The notes: a model not told the origin generated them from the sequence alone. DNA of 63,055 nucleotides from an uncultured Bifidobacterium sp. (GCF_959020145.1 NZ_CAUEQY010000011.1:1-63055), one strand, 5' to 3'; shown: positions 34,388 through 42,616, numbered from the stretch's first letter. Translations and numbers: made by a program.

Positions 34388-35734
34388 TCACGCCTCGGCC
34401 AGGGCGTCGATCATGTAGTTGTTGATCGTGGCCTTGACGGACTCGAGGTGATCGGACTTGGTGGCTTCGATGAGCTTGGACTGCGGGATATCCAGAGCGT
34501 ACTCCTCGAGGGAAGCCAGGGAGGCGGTGCCGTTCTCGACGGTTGCGCCGATGCCGGAATCGAAGGAGCTGTAGCGCTCGGCCTGCAGGTTCTCGATGAC
34601 CTTGTCCTCGTGCATCTTGGCCGCGACCAGCAGGCCGGCCGCGAAGGAATCCATGCCGGCGATGTGGGAGCGGAACAGGTCCTCGGCGGCGAAGGAGGTA
34701 CGACGCGGCTTGGCGTCGAAGTTCAGGCCGCCGTGAGGGCCGATCTGGCCTTCGGCGAGGACTTCCCACATGACGGTGGAGGTCTCGTACAGGTCGGTCG
34801 GGAACTCATCCATATCCCAGCCGATGAGCTTGTCGCCCTGGTTGGCGTCCAAGGAGCCGAGCACGCCGGCCTCGCGGGCGGTGCGGATCTCGTGCTGGTA
34901 GGTGTGGCCGGCCAGGTTGGCGTGGTTGCCTTCGAGGTTCAGCTTCATGAAGTCGATGTCGTAGGTCTTAAGGAAGGCGATGGCTGTGGATGCATCGAAG
35001 TCATACTGGTGCATCGTCGGCTCCTTGGCCTTCGGCTCGATCAGGAACTGAGCGTCCAGGCCGATCTCCTGAGCATACTCGTGGCACATGTGGAAGAACT
35101 TGGCCATGTGCGCCTGTTCGCGCTTCATCTGCGTGTTCCACAGGTTCTCGTAGCCTTCACGTCCACCCCAGAACACGTAGTTCTCGGCTCCCAGGCGCTT
35201 TGCGATCTCCAGGGAATGCTTCAGCTGGCCACCGGCGTAAGCGTAGATGTCGGCGAACGGGGAGGTGGAAGCACCGGAAACGAAGCGCGGGTTGGTGAAC
35301 AGGGAGGAGGTGTTCCACAGCAGCTTGATGCCGGTGGACTTCATGTTCTCTTCGATCTTGTCGACGACCTTGTCCAGGTTCTTGTCGGTCTCGCGCAGGG
35401 TGTCGCCTTCCGGAGCGATGTCGCGATCATGGAAGCAGAAGTACTCGACGCCGAGCTTCTGGAAGAACTCGAAGGCGTAGTCGACCTTAGCCAGAGCCTC
35501 ATCCTCAGCATTGGAGTACTTGCCGTACCACGGACGCTGGGCGGTGCCGGTGCCGAACGGATCGACCAGCTCCTGATCGAACGTGTGCCACCAAGCGACG
35601 CCGAAACGCAGCCAATCCTTCATCTTCTTGCCGGCAACAACCTTGTCGGCATCGTAGTAATGGAAAGCCAGACCCTCCTGCGGTCCCTTTTCACGACCGA
35701 CATACGGAATCTTTTCGATATCCCACAGACCCAT
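34388..35734 (-). CDS. xylA: xylose isomerase
   Basis: Converts D-xylose to D-xylulose in the cytosol. The 448-residue protein is the long class II form. Conserved parts are the catalytic His region FCFHDRDIAPEG (about residue 100), VFWGGREGYE (about 187), IEPKAKEPTMHQYDFD (about 232-247) and the metal-site Asp/Glu residues near NLEGNHANLAGHT (about 270). The ATG has AAAGGAGC upstream at good spacing. Just upstream a minus-strand ATAGTTCA matches the xylB operator region, so XylR may act on both. XylA and XylB together feed xylose to the bifid shunt. Confidence 0.97.
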   Translation of the reverse strand: MGLWDIEKIPYVGREKGPQEGLAFHYYDADKVVAGKKMKDWLRFGVAWWHTFDQELVDPFGTGTAQRPWYGKYSNAEDEALAKVDYAFEFFQKLGVEYFCFHDRDIAPEGDTLRETDKNLDKVVDKIEENMKSTGIKLLWNTSSLFTNPRFVSGASTSPFADIYAYAGGQLKHSLEIAKRLGAENYVFWGGREGYENLWNTQMKREQAHMAKFFHMCHEYAQEIGLDAQFLIEPKAKEPTMHQYDFDASTAIAFLKTYDIDFMKLNLEGNHANLAGHTYQHEIRTAREAGVLGSLDANQGDKLIGWDMDEFPTDLYETSTVMWEVLAEGQIGPHGGLNFDAKPRRTSFAAEDLFRSHIAGMDSFAAGLLVAAKMHEDKVIENLQAERYSSFDSGIGATVENGTASLASLEEYALDIPQSKLIEATKSDHLESVKATINNYMIDALAEA

Positions 35735-35967
35735 GGGTTGCTCCTTTGCTATTGGTTTTTACTTTCGTAAGACCTTGCTTTTCCCGTCAAGCGGATTCCC
35801 GCCTGTCTTGATGTACATAATAAAATCAACTTCCTAAGTTTGTCAATTCAGTGAACTATTCGGCGTTTCCATTGAAAAATAGCCAATTATCAACTCAGTG
35901 ATAAAGTGAACATGTTTGTTGCATCGCAGCGCTACGCAACGAAGCGCGCAATCGAAAGAAGGAATCC
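35735..35967. promoter_or_regulatory. xylA-metY divergent promoter region
   Basis: This 233-bp gap holds the ATAGTTCA site (inverted, 35852-35859) with AACTT beyond it, a candidate ROK operator for xylA. It also has a perfect inverted repeat TTATCA-N6-TGATAA at 35887-35904 that may serve metY. GAAAGAAGGAAT before 35968 is the metY ribosome site. Confidence 0.4.
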
Positions 35968-37248
35968 ATGAGCGAAAACGTCGACACCATCTGCGTGCAG
36001 GGAGGCTACCAGCCCGGCAACGGCGAATCCCGCACTCCCCCGATCATTCAGGCGACAACCTTCAAATACAAGTCAAGCGAACAGATGAGCCGACTGTTCG
36101 ACCTATCCGAATCCGGATACTTCTACACTCGACTGCAGAATCCAACCAACGACACCATCGCCGCGAAAATCTGTGAAATGGAAGGCGGCGCGGCCGCAAT
36201 GCTGACCTCATCCGGCCAAGCGGCGAACTTCTTCGCACTGTTCAACATCTGCAACAACGGCGACCACATCGTCGCATCCTCCGCAATCTACGGCGGCACG
36301 TTCAACCTCATCAACGTGACCATGCGCAAAATGGGCATCGAATGCACGTTCGTAAGCCCGGACTGCACCGAAGAAGAGCTCGAAGCGGCATTCCAGCCGA
36401 ACACCAAGGCGGTCTTCGGCGAATCCATCTCCAATCCGGCACTCATCGTGCTTGATTTCGAAAAGTTCGCGAACGCGGCGCATCGTCACGGCGTGCCGCT
36501 GATCGTCGACAATACGTTCCCGACGCCCGTCAATTGCCGACCGTTCCAGTATGGCGTGGATATCGTCACGCACGCCACCACCAAATATATGGACGGTCAC
36601 GGCTCCTGCGTGGGCGGCGCGATCGTGGATTCCGGCAACTTCGACTGGATGGCGCATGCGGAGAAATTCCCCGGACTCACCACGCCGGACGACTCCTACC
36701 ATGGCGTGACCTATGCCAAGGACTTCGGCAAGGCCGCTTACATCACCAAGGCCACCGCACAGCTCATGCGCGATTTCGGCTCCACGCCGGCGCCGATCAA
36801 CTCGTGGATTATGGGCATGCATTTGGAGTCGCTGGGAGTACGTATGGAGCGCCATTGCGCGAACGCGCTCAAGGTGGCGCAGTGGCTGAGCGCCGACCCG
36901 CGCATCAGCTGGGTGAGCTTCCCAGGCCTTGAGGAAGACAAGTACCATGCGCTAGCTGAAAAGTACATGCCGAACGGCACTTGCGGCGTTATTTCCTTCG
37001 GCGTGCCGGGCGGCCGCGAAAAGGTGTCCGCGTTCCTCGACCACCTGAAGATGGTGTCCATCGCCACACATGTGGCCGACGCGCGCAGCTGCACCCTATA
37101 CCCGGCAGGTACCACGCACCGTCAGCTCACCGAGGAGCAGCTCGTCGAAGCAGGCGTTGGCATTGACCTGGTGCGCCTGAGCTGCGGCATCGAAAACGCC
37201 GACGACATCATCACGGATCTCGATCAGGCTCTCGCCGCCGTGCAGTGA
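35968..37248 (+). CDS. metY: O-acetylhomoserine sulfhydrylase-type PLP enzyme
   Basis: A Cys/Met-metabolism PLP enzyme, 426 residues, resembling O-acetylhomoserine (thiol)-lyase, which makes homocysteine from acetylhomoserine and sulfide. The PLP Lys is Lys206 in HATTKYMDGHG. The substrate and cofactor-binding stretches YTRLQNPTNDTI (about 52) and ASSAIYGGTFNL (about 110) are present, as is IVDNTFPTPV (about 178). The C-terminal RLSCGIENADDII is typical. A cystathionine gamma-synthase role cannot be ruled out, although length and motifs favour MetY. The gene is monocistronic, with a terminator after it. Confidence 0.9.
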   Translation: MSENVDTICVQGGYQPGNGESRTPPIIQATTFKYKSSEQMSRLFDLSESGYFYTRLQNPTNDTIAAKICEMEGGAAAMLTSSGQAANFFALFNICNNGDHIVASSAIYGGTFNLINVTMRKMGIECTFVSPDCTEEELEAAFQPNTKAVFGESISNPALIVLDFEKFANAAHRHGVPLIVDNTFPTPVNCRPFQYGVDIVTHATTKYMDGHGSCVGGAIVDSGNFDWMAHAEKFPGLTTPDDSYHGVTYAKDFGKAAYITKATAQLMRDFGSTPAPINSWIMGMHLESLGVRMERHCANALKVAQWLSADPRISWVSFPGLEEDKYHALAEKYMPNGTCGVISFGVPGGREKVSAFLDHLKMVSIATHVADARSCTLYPAGTTHRQLTEEQLVEAGVGIDLVRLSCGIENADDIITDLDQALAAVQ

Positions 37249-37269
37249 TTCTCACTCAAAATCACATCA

Positions 37270-37306
37270 GGAAGGCCGTATCTCCCACTCAGAGGTGCGG
37301 TCTTCC
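37270..37306 (+). terminator. hairpin terminator of metY
   Basis: The arms GGAAGGCCG (37270-37278) and CGGTCTTCC (37298-37306) pair over 9 bp with one G-U, around a 19-nt loop. It lies about 20 bp after the stop. Confidence 0.6.
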
Positions 37307-37372
37307 TCCTATCCGAGTGGACTCGCACGCCATACTCATCTTGCACGGGCACACCAATCATCTGAAATCCCT

Positions 37373-37539
37373 TATATGTGGCAGATTAAGGCATCTTCAA
37401 AATCCGATTTGCGCTATATGTGGCAGATTCACACTACATTCGAGGGTATAAATCTATAGAAAAATCCCGTTAAGAAATCTCAGGTCTGCCACATATAGCG
37501 ATTTTGACTTTTCCAGCACCGTGGAATCTGCCACACATA
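37373..37539. repeat. 42-bp-phased repeat array 1 (two direct, two inverted copies)
   Basis: The core TATATGTGGCAGA occurs at 37373-37385 and 37415-37427, and inverted at 37485-37497 and 37527-37539 (the last with one mismatch). Starts in each pair are 42 bp apart. Copies share a looser leading extension close to AAAANCGC. Copies 2 and 3 with their flanks form a 16-bp inverted repeat around 57 bp. Array 2 lies at 39691-39865. The stretch 37249-37546 holds no gene, and the array function is unknown. Confidence 0.85.
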
Positions 37540-37546
37540 ACGGTTT

Positions 37547-39045
37547 TCATTCAGCCTGTTGGTACGTCCAGCGACCGGCAAGCATAGTGCCAAGCACATG
37601 CTCGGGCATGGCACGCATGGCCTCCGGAGAATCGATTATGCTCGGATCACAGTCCAGAAGCACCAAATCGGCCGCGTCTGCGTCCCGCAAAGCCACGCGT
37701 CCGACCGCGGTGGACGAAGCGAGCGCCGTTTCAAAATCAAGGCACTGCTCAGGTTGGAAAGGCTCGCGATCGGAACTTTCCGTACCGAATACCGACGCGG
37801 AGATGGCCAGCCATGGGTCCAGCGGCGCGACCGGCGCATCCGACCCCATGAGCAGTTTGGTCCCCGCCTTATGCAGACTATTGAATGCGTAGGGGATTCC
37901 GGCGGGGGTGCCCCAGAATCGCGCGATGACGTCACGATCGTCCATGGCGTGCTGCGGTTGGATGCTTGCGGCAAGTCCCAGCTGCGCGAGTCGCGGAATG
38001 TCGCACTCCTTGAGCATTTGGGCATGCTCAATGGAACCATGCGCATGGGTGCGTTCGGCACAATCAAGCACAATGGTGTTCGCTTCATCGCCGATGGCAT
38101 GACAGGCGATGTCGAAGCCATGTTCGACGGCGAGTCGCATGTACGACTCGATTTGCTCAGGGGCATAGCTCAATGTGCCGTAGGTTTCCGGTCTGATGCC
38201 CGAATATGGCATAGAACAGTAGGCGGAACGGGTGTTGAGCGAGCCATCGGAGATCATCTTCATCGCGCCGACGTGACCCAAACCATGACTTCCGGGCAAT
38301 TCGTCTCCGGTGTGCCAGCCGTCGTCGATGGCTTGCCGGAGTCTCTCGGGATATATGCCAGCTTCGACACGCAGACCATCAAGCCCTTGCGAGAATCGGC
38401 TAATCCACGTGTCGATGTTCTCCGCCATCTCATAGTCGCGCACGCCGACCACGCCTTTACTCGCAGCGTCGTGTTCGGCGTTGCGCAACAGATGCATCAG
38501 CTCATTGGCCGCACCAGGTCCTTTGTCCAGCTTGCAGTAGGCGTCGAACCACTCAAGCTCGCCGACGAGTCCGGATTCGTCCACATCTACGCCAAGCTTG
38601 CGCGCGGCGGCAGAGTTCACCCAACCGCAATGCATATCGGCACTTGACAGCGCCACCGGCTGGTCTCCCGCCACCGCATCGATCGCGGCCAGGGTCGGCT
38701 GGGCGTCATCGGACCACAGGGAATGCCGGAAGCGCATGCCGACCACATATTGGTTCGGGTCGAGTGCGCCGCTTTCACGACGCTCCTCCAAGTGTCGACG
38801 CAACATGTCGAGCGCTTCGCCAGCACTGCGTGCATCAATCAGATCGAGCCGTCCAACGTGTACGACCACTGCGTGAAATGCGTGTGGCAGTCCCACAATC
38901 CGGGAATCACCCATATCTTCGAAGCAGCATCCGTTGGCCTTTCCGAAGGTCGCACCGAAGCTATTCGCCCGTTACCGACAGCAATGTCGACCGGCTTATC
39001 CGAACCTACGAAACACACGTTTTCAATCACACACGGCTCGCCCAT
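37547..39045 (-). pseudogene. YtcJ-like amidohydrolase, interrupted by a frameshift
   Basis: The reading from the ATG at 39045 (GAGGATG upstream) gives an amidohydrolase N-terminus with the metal-binding HxH in IPGLWDCHTHFTQW, but stops at 38839. The rest of the enzyme is in another frame from about 38855 to 37547 (RLDLIDARSAGEALDML onward). It includes the metal and catalytic regions GVVGVRDYEMAEN, HAIGDEANTIV, SIEHAQML and GSDAPVAPLDPW. A single-base indel near 38850-38860 joins the two readings into about 498 residues, the family size. It is either a recent pseudogene or a sequence error. YtcJ-like enzymes hydrolyse amide or cyclic amide bonds; the substrate is unknown. Confidence 0.8.
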
Positions 39046-39145
39046 ACATCCTCATTTCAACGTGATGTTCTACCCGTGCCATGGTATCCCGCAGCAGCGC
39101 AGCAGCGCACGTTCGTCTCAATCAGGTCTGCCGGCGGCCGACTGT

Positions 39146-39192
39146 TTATCCACATTTTTTTGCGCATAACCTCGGTTATCCACTTATCCACT
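39146..39192. promoter_or_regulatory. cluster of three DnaA-box-like sites
   Basis: TTATCCACA (39146-39154), TTATCCACT (39176-39184) and TTATCCACT (39184-39192, sharing one base) lie in the same orientation, just before the DUF559 gene, in a T-rich stretch. Matches to the DnaA consensus are seen; DnaA binding is inferred. The surrounding gap 39046-39239 shows no other gene. Confidence 0.45.
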
Positions 39193-39239
39193 GTTTTTCG
39201 AATGCGAATAGACAACGTCCCATCCGAGGAATCAGAACA

Positions 39240-39683
39240 ATGCAACATGCGTTACAGTTCATGCGCGAAGGCACGGATTCCTCGCAGGAAAGCCGTTGCA
39301 GGATTGCTCTGATTCGCAATGGGCTACCATGTCCGAAAGTCAACTGGAAGGTTCGACTGAACAATGGGAAAATCGCGCTTTTGGATATGGCCTATCCAGA
39401 TATAAAAGTGGCCATCGAATACGACGGAAGACATCACGCCGGCCAATGGCTCGCCGACAGCAAGAGACGTGAAGCCTTGGAAGATGACGGTTGGGCATAC
39501 ATTCAAGTGACCGCCGAAAACCTTATGAACGACTTCGAGGAACGGGCACTCGCGCAACGAGTGGCCGACCGGATGAGCCAACGATTAAGCAAGCCCATCA
39601 TGCTCTGTCAAAGAATGTCCTCGGGAAGGATACACATCCGCATAACGTCTCTCGCCAATGGAAGCAGAAAGATTCTCATCTGA
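39240..39683 (+). CDS. DUF559 domain protein (PD-(D/E)XK-like), short form
   Basis: A 147-residue protein with the DUF559 fold, which is related to Vsr-type and other restriction-like nucleases. Motif residues are visible: ESRCRIALIRNGLP, the Asp in LLDMAYPDIKVAIEYDGRHHAGQW (about residues 52-75, with the E-x-D pair) and DGWAYIQVTAENL near residue 90. In actinobacteria this domain is usually the C-terminal half of about 300-residue proteins with an AbiEi-like front half. That half is missing here. The ATG at 39240 has GAGGAATC upstream. It lies between the two phased repeat arrays and reads toward array 2. Function unknown; nuclease activity is inferred. Confidence 0.75.
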   Translation: MQHALQFMREGTDSSQESRCRIALIRNGLPCPKVNWKVRLNNGKIALLDMAYPDIKVAIEYDGRHHAGQWLADSKRREALEDDGWAYIQVTAENLMNDFEERALAQRVADRMSQRLSKPIMLCQRMSSGRIHIRITSLANGSRKILI

Positions 39684-39690
39684 AAGCCAC

Positions 39691-39865
39691 TATATGTGGC
39701 AGATTTGCCATCCCCAGACAAACCAAAACCGCTATATGTGGCAGACCAGACCGGTTTCAAGCCTCAAAAGACCCCAATCAGTACCCCCTAGACGAGATTT
39801 TCCTTGGGAGACTGCCACATATAACGGAAATCATTTTTCTAAAATGCCAAAAACTGCCACATATA
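39691..39865. repeat. 42-bp-phased repeat array 2 (two direct, two inverted copies)
   Basis: The core occurs directly at 39691-39703 and 39733-39745, and inverted at 39811-39823 and 39853-39865 (these two with T for the last base). Spacing within both pairs is again exactly 42 bp. The order and orientation match array 1, but the spacers differ in sequence. The centre between inverted halves is 65 bp. It lies downstream of the DUF559 gene and of the convergent RibD-like gene, and no gene is visible in 39684-39911. Confidence 0.85.
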
Positions 39866-39911
39866 GGACATTTCAAACTGAAAACACGGCATAGGCATAT
39901 CACCTTTTTCG

Positions 39912-40787
39912 TCAGATCGAAGACAGCATTTCGAAAACGTCGTCATCATCGACGACGAGGCTATCGATTTTGCGGCGGCCGAGTTCGCGCAGCCATTCGT
40001 CGGGTTCCGTATCGGCGAGCGCACGGATGTCGAGATGCAACGGCTTGTGCCTTCCGACCACCACCTCGTTAGCATCCACAGCTTGGACCGGCCCGTCGAA
40101 ATGGGCAAAGGCACCATCCGAAACATCCAGCCGATCCATCCGACCCGGAAGGCGTGCGGCACTTCCCACCGATCCTTCCGTACCGTTCGAATTACCCGGG
40201 GCACCCGCACGGCCACCAGTCGGACATATGCCCAACACCGCCGCATACGTGTCATATAGCCCGCGTCGACGTACAGTGTATTCGGCATCAGATTCCTCCG
40301 CATGTTTTCTGCCGTCCACAATGTACGGCATTCCTGTGGTGATGTAGTGGAAGAAATGGCGATTGATGGCGTCGCATTCCGCCCGCATCACGTCATATAC
40401 CACTTCCACACCGTTTTCCTCAAGAATGCGAAGTCCTTTGCCGGCCACGATGGGATTCGGATCGATCGAACCGACCACGACGCGCGTTATGCCGTGCGAA
40501 AGAATTAGATCGGTGCATGCCGGCTGCGATCCGACATGGCAGCAAGGTTCGAGAGTGTCGATGACCGTGGCTCCATGCATGTCGATGCCATGCTTGTCGG
40601 CGTAGTCGAAGGCCATGCGTTCCGCATGCGGTCCGCGGTAGCGGTCGTGGTATCCGGCTGCGAGAATCTCGCCGTCGCGGACCACCACCGTGCCGACCAA
40701 CGGATTCGGATTCACCCAACCGGCTCCCTTATGGGCCAGTTCCAGCGCCTGCGTCATGTATTTCCGATATTGAGGCATGTCATCCAT
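39912..40787 (-). CDS. RibD-like deaminase with reduced C-terminal domain
   Basis: A riboflavin-pathway-type deaminase, 291 residues from the ATG at 40787. The cytidine-deaminase-like zinc site is intact: PHAERM near residue 54 and EPCCHVGSQPAC near 80. The NPNPLVGTVVVRDGE and DPNPIVAGKGL segments are diagnostic of RibD. After about residue 150 a reductase domain of about 200 residues should follow. Only about 140 residues remain, with weak echoes (DTYAAVLG, LRELGRRKIDSLVVDDD) and a low-complexity Gly/Ala/Pro stretch. The reductase is therefore probably reduced or lost. The ORF extends upstream to 41405 only as a shadow of def. No other rib gene is in the window. Confidence 0.8.
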   Translation of the reverse strand: MDDMPQYRKYMTQALELAHKGAGWVNPNPLVGTVVVRDGEILAAGYHDRYRGPHAERMAFDYADKHGIDMHGATVIDTLEPCCHVGSQPACTDLILSHGITRVVVGSIDPNPIVAGKGLRILEENGVEVVYDVMRAECDAINRHFFHYITTGMPYIVDGRKHAEESDAEYTVRRRGLYDTYAAVLGICPTGGRAGAPGNSNGTEGSVGSAARLPGRMDRLDVSDGAFAHFDGPVQAVDANEVVVGRHKPLHLDIRALADTEPDEWLRELGRRKIDSLVVDDDDVFEMLSSI

Positions 40788-40958
40788 GGTTCCAAGCATA
40801 TTGCGTCGATTGCGGTCCCACATTTCAAAATCGCCATGAGACATTTCGTAAATGGATAGGCGCGAACCGGTCATCCGTCCCATCGCCGTACGGCGTCGCA
40901 CAATGACGCCATACAATGTTGGCAGACCAGCAAAGGAACCAGCGAGAGGAAACATCAC

Positions 40959-41384
40959 ATGCAGCGCGAAATCATGACGTCCATTCCGTTTTTGAGCCAG
41001 CCGTCGACGGAGGCGCTCAATACGCCCGAGGATCTTGCCGTCGCACAGGATCTCAAGGACACGCTTGACGCACATCGCAATGGCTGCGTCGGCATGGCCG
41101 CAAACATGATCGGCGTCTCGAAGAGCATCATTGCATTCGTGGACGAGGATTTCGGCGGTCGCATCTTCGTAATGTTCAACCCGACGATCACTGCGAAAGA
41201 CGGCGCCTACGACGCCTCCGAAGGCTGCCTGTCTCTCAAAGGCGAGCGCCGCACGGTTCGCTTCCAGCGCATTGAGGTCTCGTATGCGGATCGCAAGTTC
41301 CGCGAGCGCCATGCCACATTCACTGGTTTCACCGCGCAGATCATCCAGCACGAGATCGATCATTGCGAAGGCATTATCATTTAA
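40959..41384 (+). CDS. def: peptide deformylase, divergent short form
   Basis: Removes N-formyl from nascent proteins in a metal-dependent reaction. Motif 1 is GMAANMIGV (usual G-x-G-x-A-A-x-Q changed), motif 2 EGCLSL has the metal Cys, and motif 3 QHEIDHCEG has both metal His and the catalytic Glu. It is 141 residues, shorter than standard bacterial PDFs, lacking the usual C-terminal extension. The Asn-Met in place of Pro-Gln in motif 1 suggests a second, divergent copy. The main def is presumably elsewhere. GAGAGGAA lies before the ATG at 40959. Confidence 0.85.
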   Translation: MQREIMTSIPFLSQPSTEALNTPEDLAVAQDLKDTLDAHRNGCVGMAANMIGVSKSIIAFVDEDFGGRIFVMFNPTITAKDGAYDASEGCLSLKGERRTVRFQRIEVSYADRKFRERHATFTGFTAQIIQHEIDHCEGIII

Positions 41385-41472
41385 CGACTTTTTCAGGCAT
41401 GGCACCTAGCGGCTTTTCGGGCGCTCCATCTAGCGACAGGCTTAGGAAAAAATCGTTTGATGTAACAATCGT

Positions 41473-41489
41473 ACGTAACCGCCTTACGT
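41473..41489. promoter_or_regulatory. inverted repeat before the serine hydrolase gene
   Basis: ACGTAA (41473-41478) and TTACGT (41484-41489) flank a 5-bp centre, 46 bp before the next ATG. Weaker outer symmetry (TGTAAC with GTTACA) extends it. It may be an operator; the regulator is unknown. Confidence 0.4.
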
Positions 41490-41534
41490 TACAGTTTCCG
41501 TAATGCACCGTAGGGCAGTGTCAAAGGAGATTTC

Positions 41535-42458
41535 ATGGGTGCCATCGATATGTTCAACGATTTCGTCAAACTCATTGAAAGCGAGTCCCTGCCCGTCGAA
41601 GCCGTTGCGATTGCGGATGGCGACGCCATTATCGCGGAACGTCATTTCGTTCCCGACCAGGATCGCAATATTTATTCCCATACGAAAAGTTATGTTTCGA
41701 CGGCTATTGGCATTGCGATTGAAGATGGCTTGCTGTCGCTCGATTCGCGATTGGTCGACTCGTTCCCCGAGTATGTTCCCTCCGATGCGCAACTGGAGTT
41801 GGGCCAGATCACGCTGAGGCACTTGCTGACTATGTCGAGCGGTTTCAATCATGCGTATTTGATGAACCCTGACCGGCGCAGTGGTGTTGGTGCGCCTGAT
41901 TATTTACGGTACATGTTCTCTCGCAGGGTTGAGGTGGAGCCCGGCAGCACGTTCTGCTATTCGTCTGCGGATTCTGATTTGGCGGGCCGCATGTTGGAGC
42001 AGGCTGCCGGCATGCGTCTTGGCGAGTATTTGTATGGCACGATTTTTTCCAAGTTGGATCAGGGTTGGCCTGTTTGGGAATGTGATCCGCAAGGTCATCC
42101 GATTGCAGGCGGCGGGATCTACATGTCGCTTGCGAATATGTTGAAACTTGGCCAGGTCTATTTGAATGATGGCACTTGGCATGGCACGCGCATTGTCAGC
42201 GAATCGTGGGTCAAGCAGGCTTCCGGTAAGCAGATCGACACTCCGTATAGCAATATTTGGACGTGCGGTTATGGCTATCAGTTCTGGATGTCGCCTTATG
42301 AGGGGGCATATCGTGCGGATGGTGCGTACGGTCAGATTACTACGGTTTTGCCGAAGCAGGGTTTGGTTGTTGCGATTCAATGCCCGGAATCTGGTGATTT
42401 CGACAATATCGTTCGTCCTGCTTTGCATGAGCATCTGCTGCTTCCGCTTACTGCCTGA
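41535..42458 (+). CDS. beta-lactamase-fold serine hydrolase
   Basis: A family S12 / class C-like serine hydrolase, 307 residues. The SxxK motif is SHTK near residue 52, with the nucleophile Ser and general-base Lys. A Tyr motif is YSSADSDLAGRMLEQ near residue 141, and the third motif corresponds to the C-terminal RADGAYGQI stretch. No signal peptide or helix is seen, so it is probably cytosolic. Such proteins are often esterases or peptidases of unknown substrate; true beta-lactamase activity is unlikely. AAAGGAG precedes the ATG at 41535. Confidence 0.85.
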   Translation: MGAIDMFNDFVKLIESESLPVEAVAIADGDAIIAERHFVPDQDRNIYSHTKSYVSTAIGIAIEDGLLSLDSRLVDSFPEYVPSDAQLELGQITLRHLLTMSSGFNHAYLMNPDRRSGVGAPDYLRYMFSRRVEVEPGSTFCYSSADSDLAGRMLEQAAGMRLGEYLYGTIFSKLDQGWPVWECDPQGHPIAGGGIYMSLANMLKLGQVYLNDGTWHGTRIVSESWVKQASGKQIDTPYSNIWTCGYGYQFWMSPYEGAYRADGAYGQITTVLPKQGLVVAIQCPESGDFDNIVRPALHEHLLLPLTA

Positions 42459-42616
42459 TCGCACGACTTTCGCCCATACCGTCGTGTAGATGGGGTATGG
42501 GATAATTATGCACGGTATTGTGCGTGGGTTGCGTTCCGGAATCCTTGATTGAGTTTCCGTTGACCGCTCATGCAACACGCTGGAATTCCAACGTTTCTTA
42601 AGGATGGAACACAACA

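Noticed and set aside
39146..39192. A chromosomal replication origin
   Set aside because: There are only three DnaA-like sites and no dnaA, dnaN or gyrB nearby. The cluster is kept only as a regulatory candidate.
37373..39865. A CRISPR array explanation for the phased repeats
   Set aside because: The core is only 13 bp (about 21 with a loose lead), copies invert within each array, there are only four per array, and no cas gene is present.
39912..41405. The long form of the RibD-like frame up to 41405
   Set aside because: The first 200 residues overlap def in antisense and have no family similarity; the RibD domain begins near 40787.
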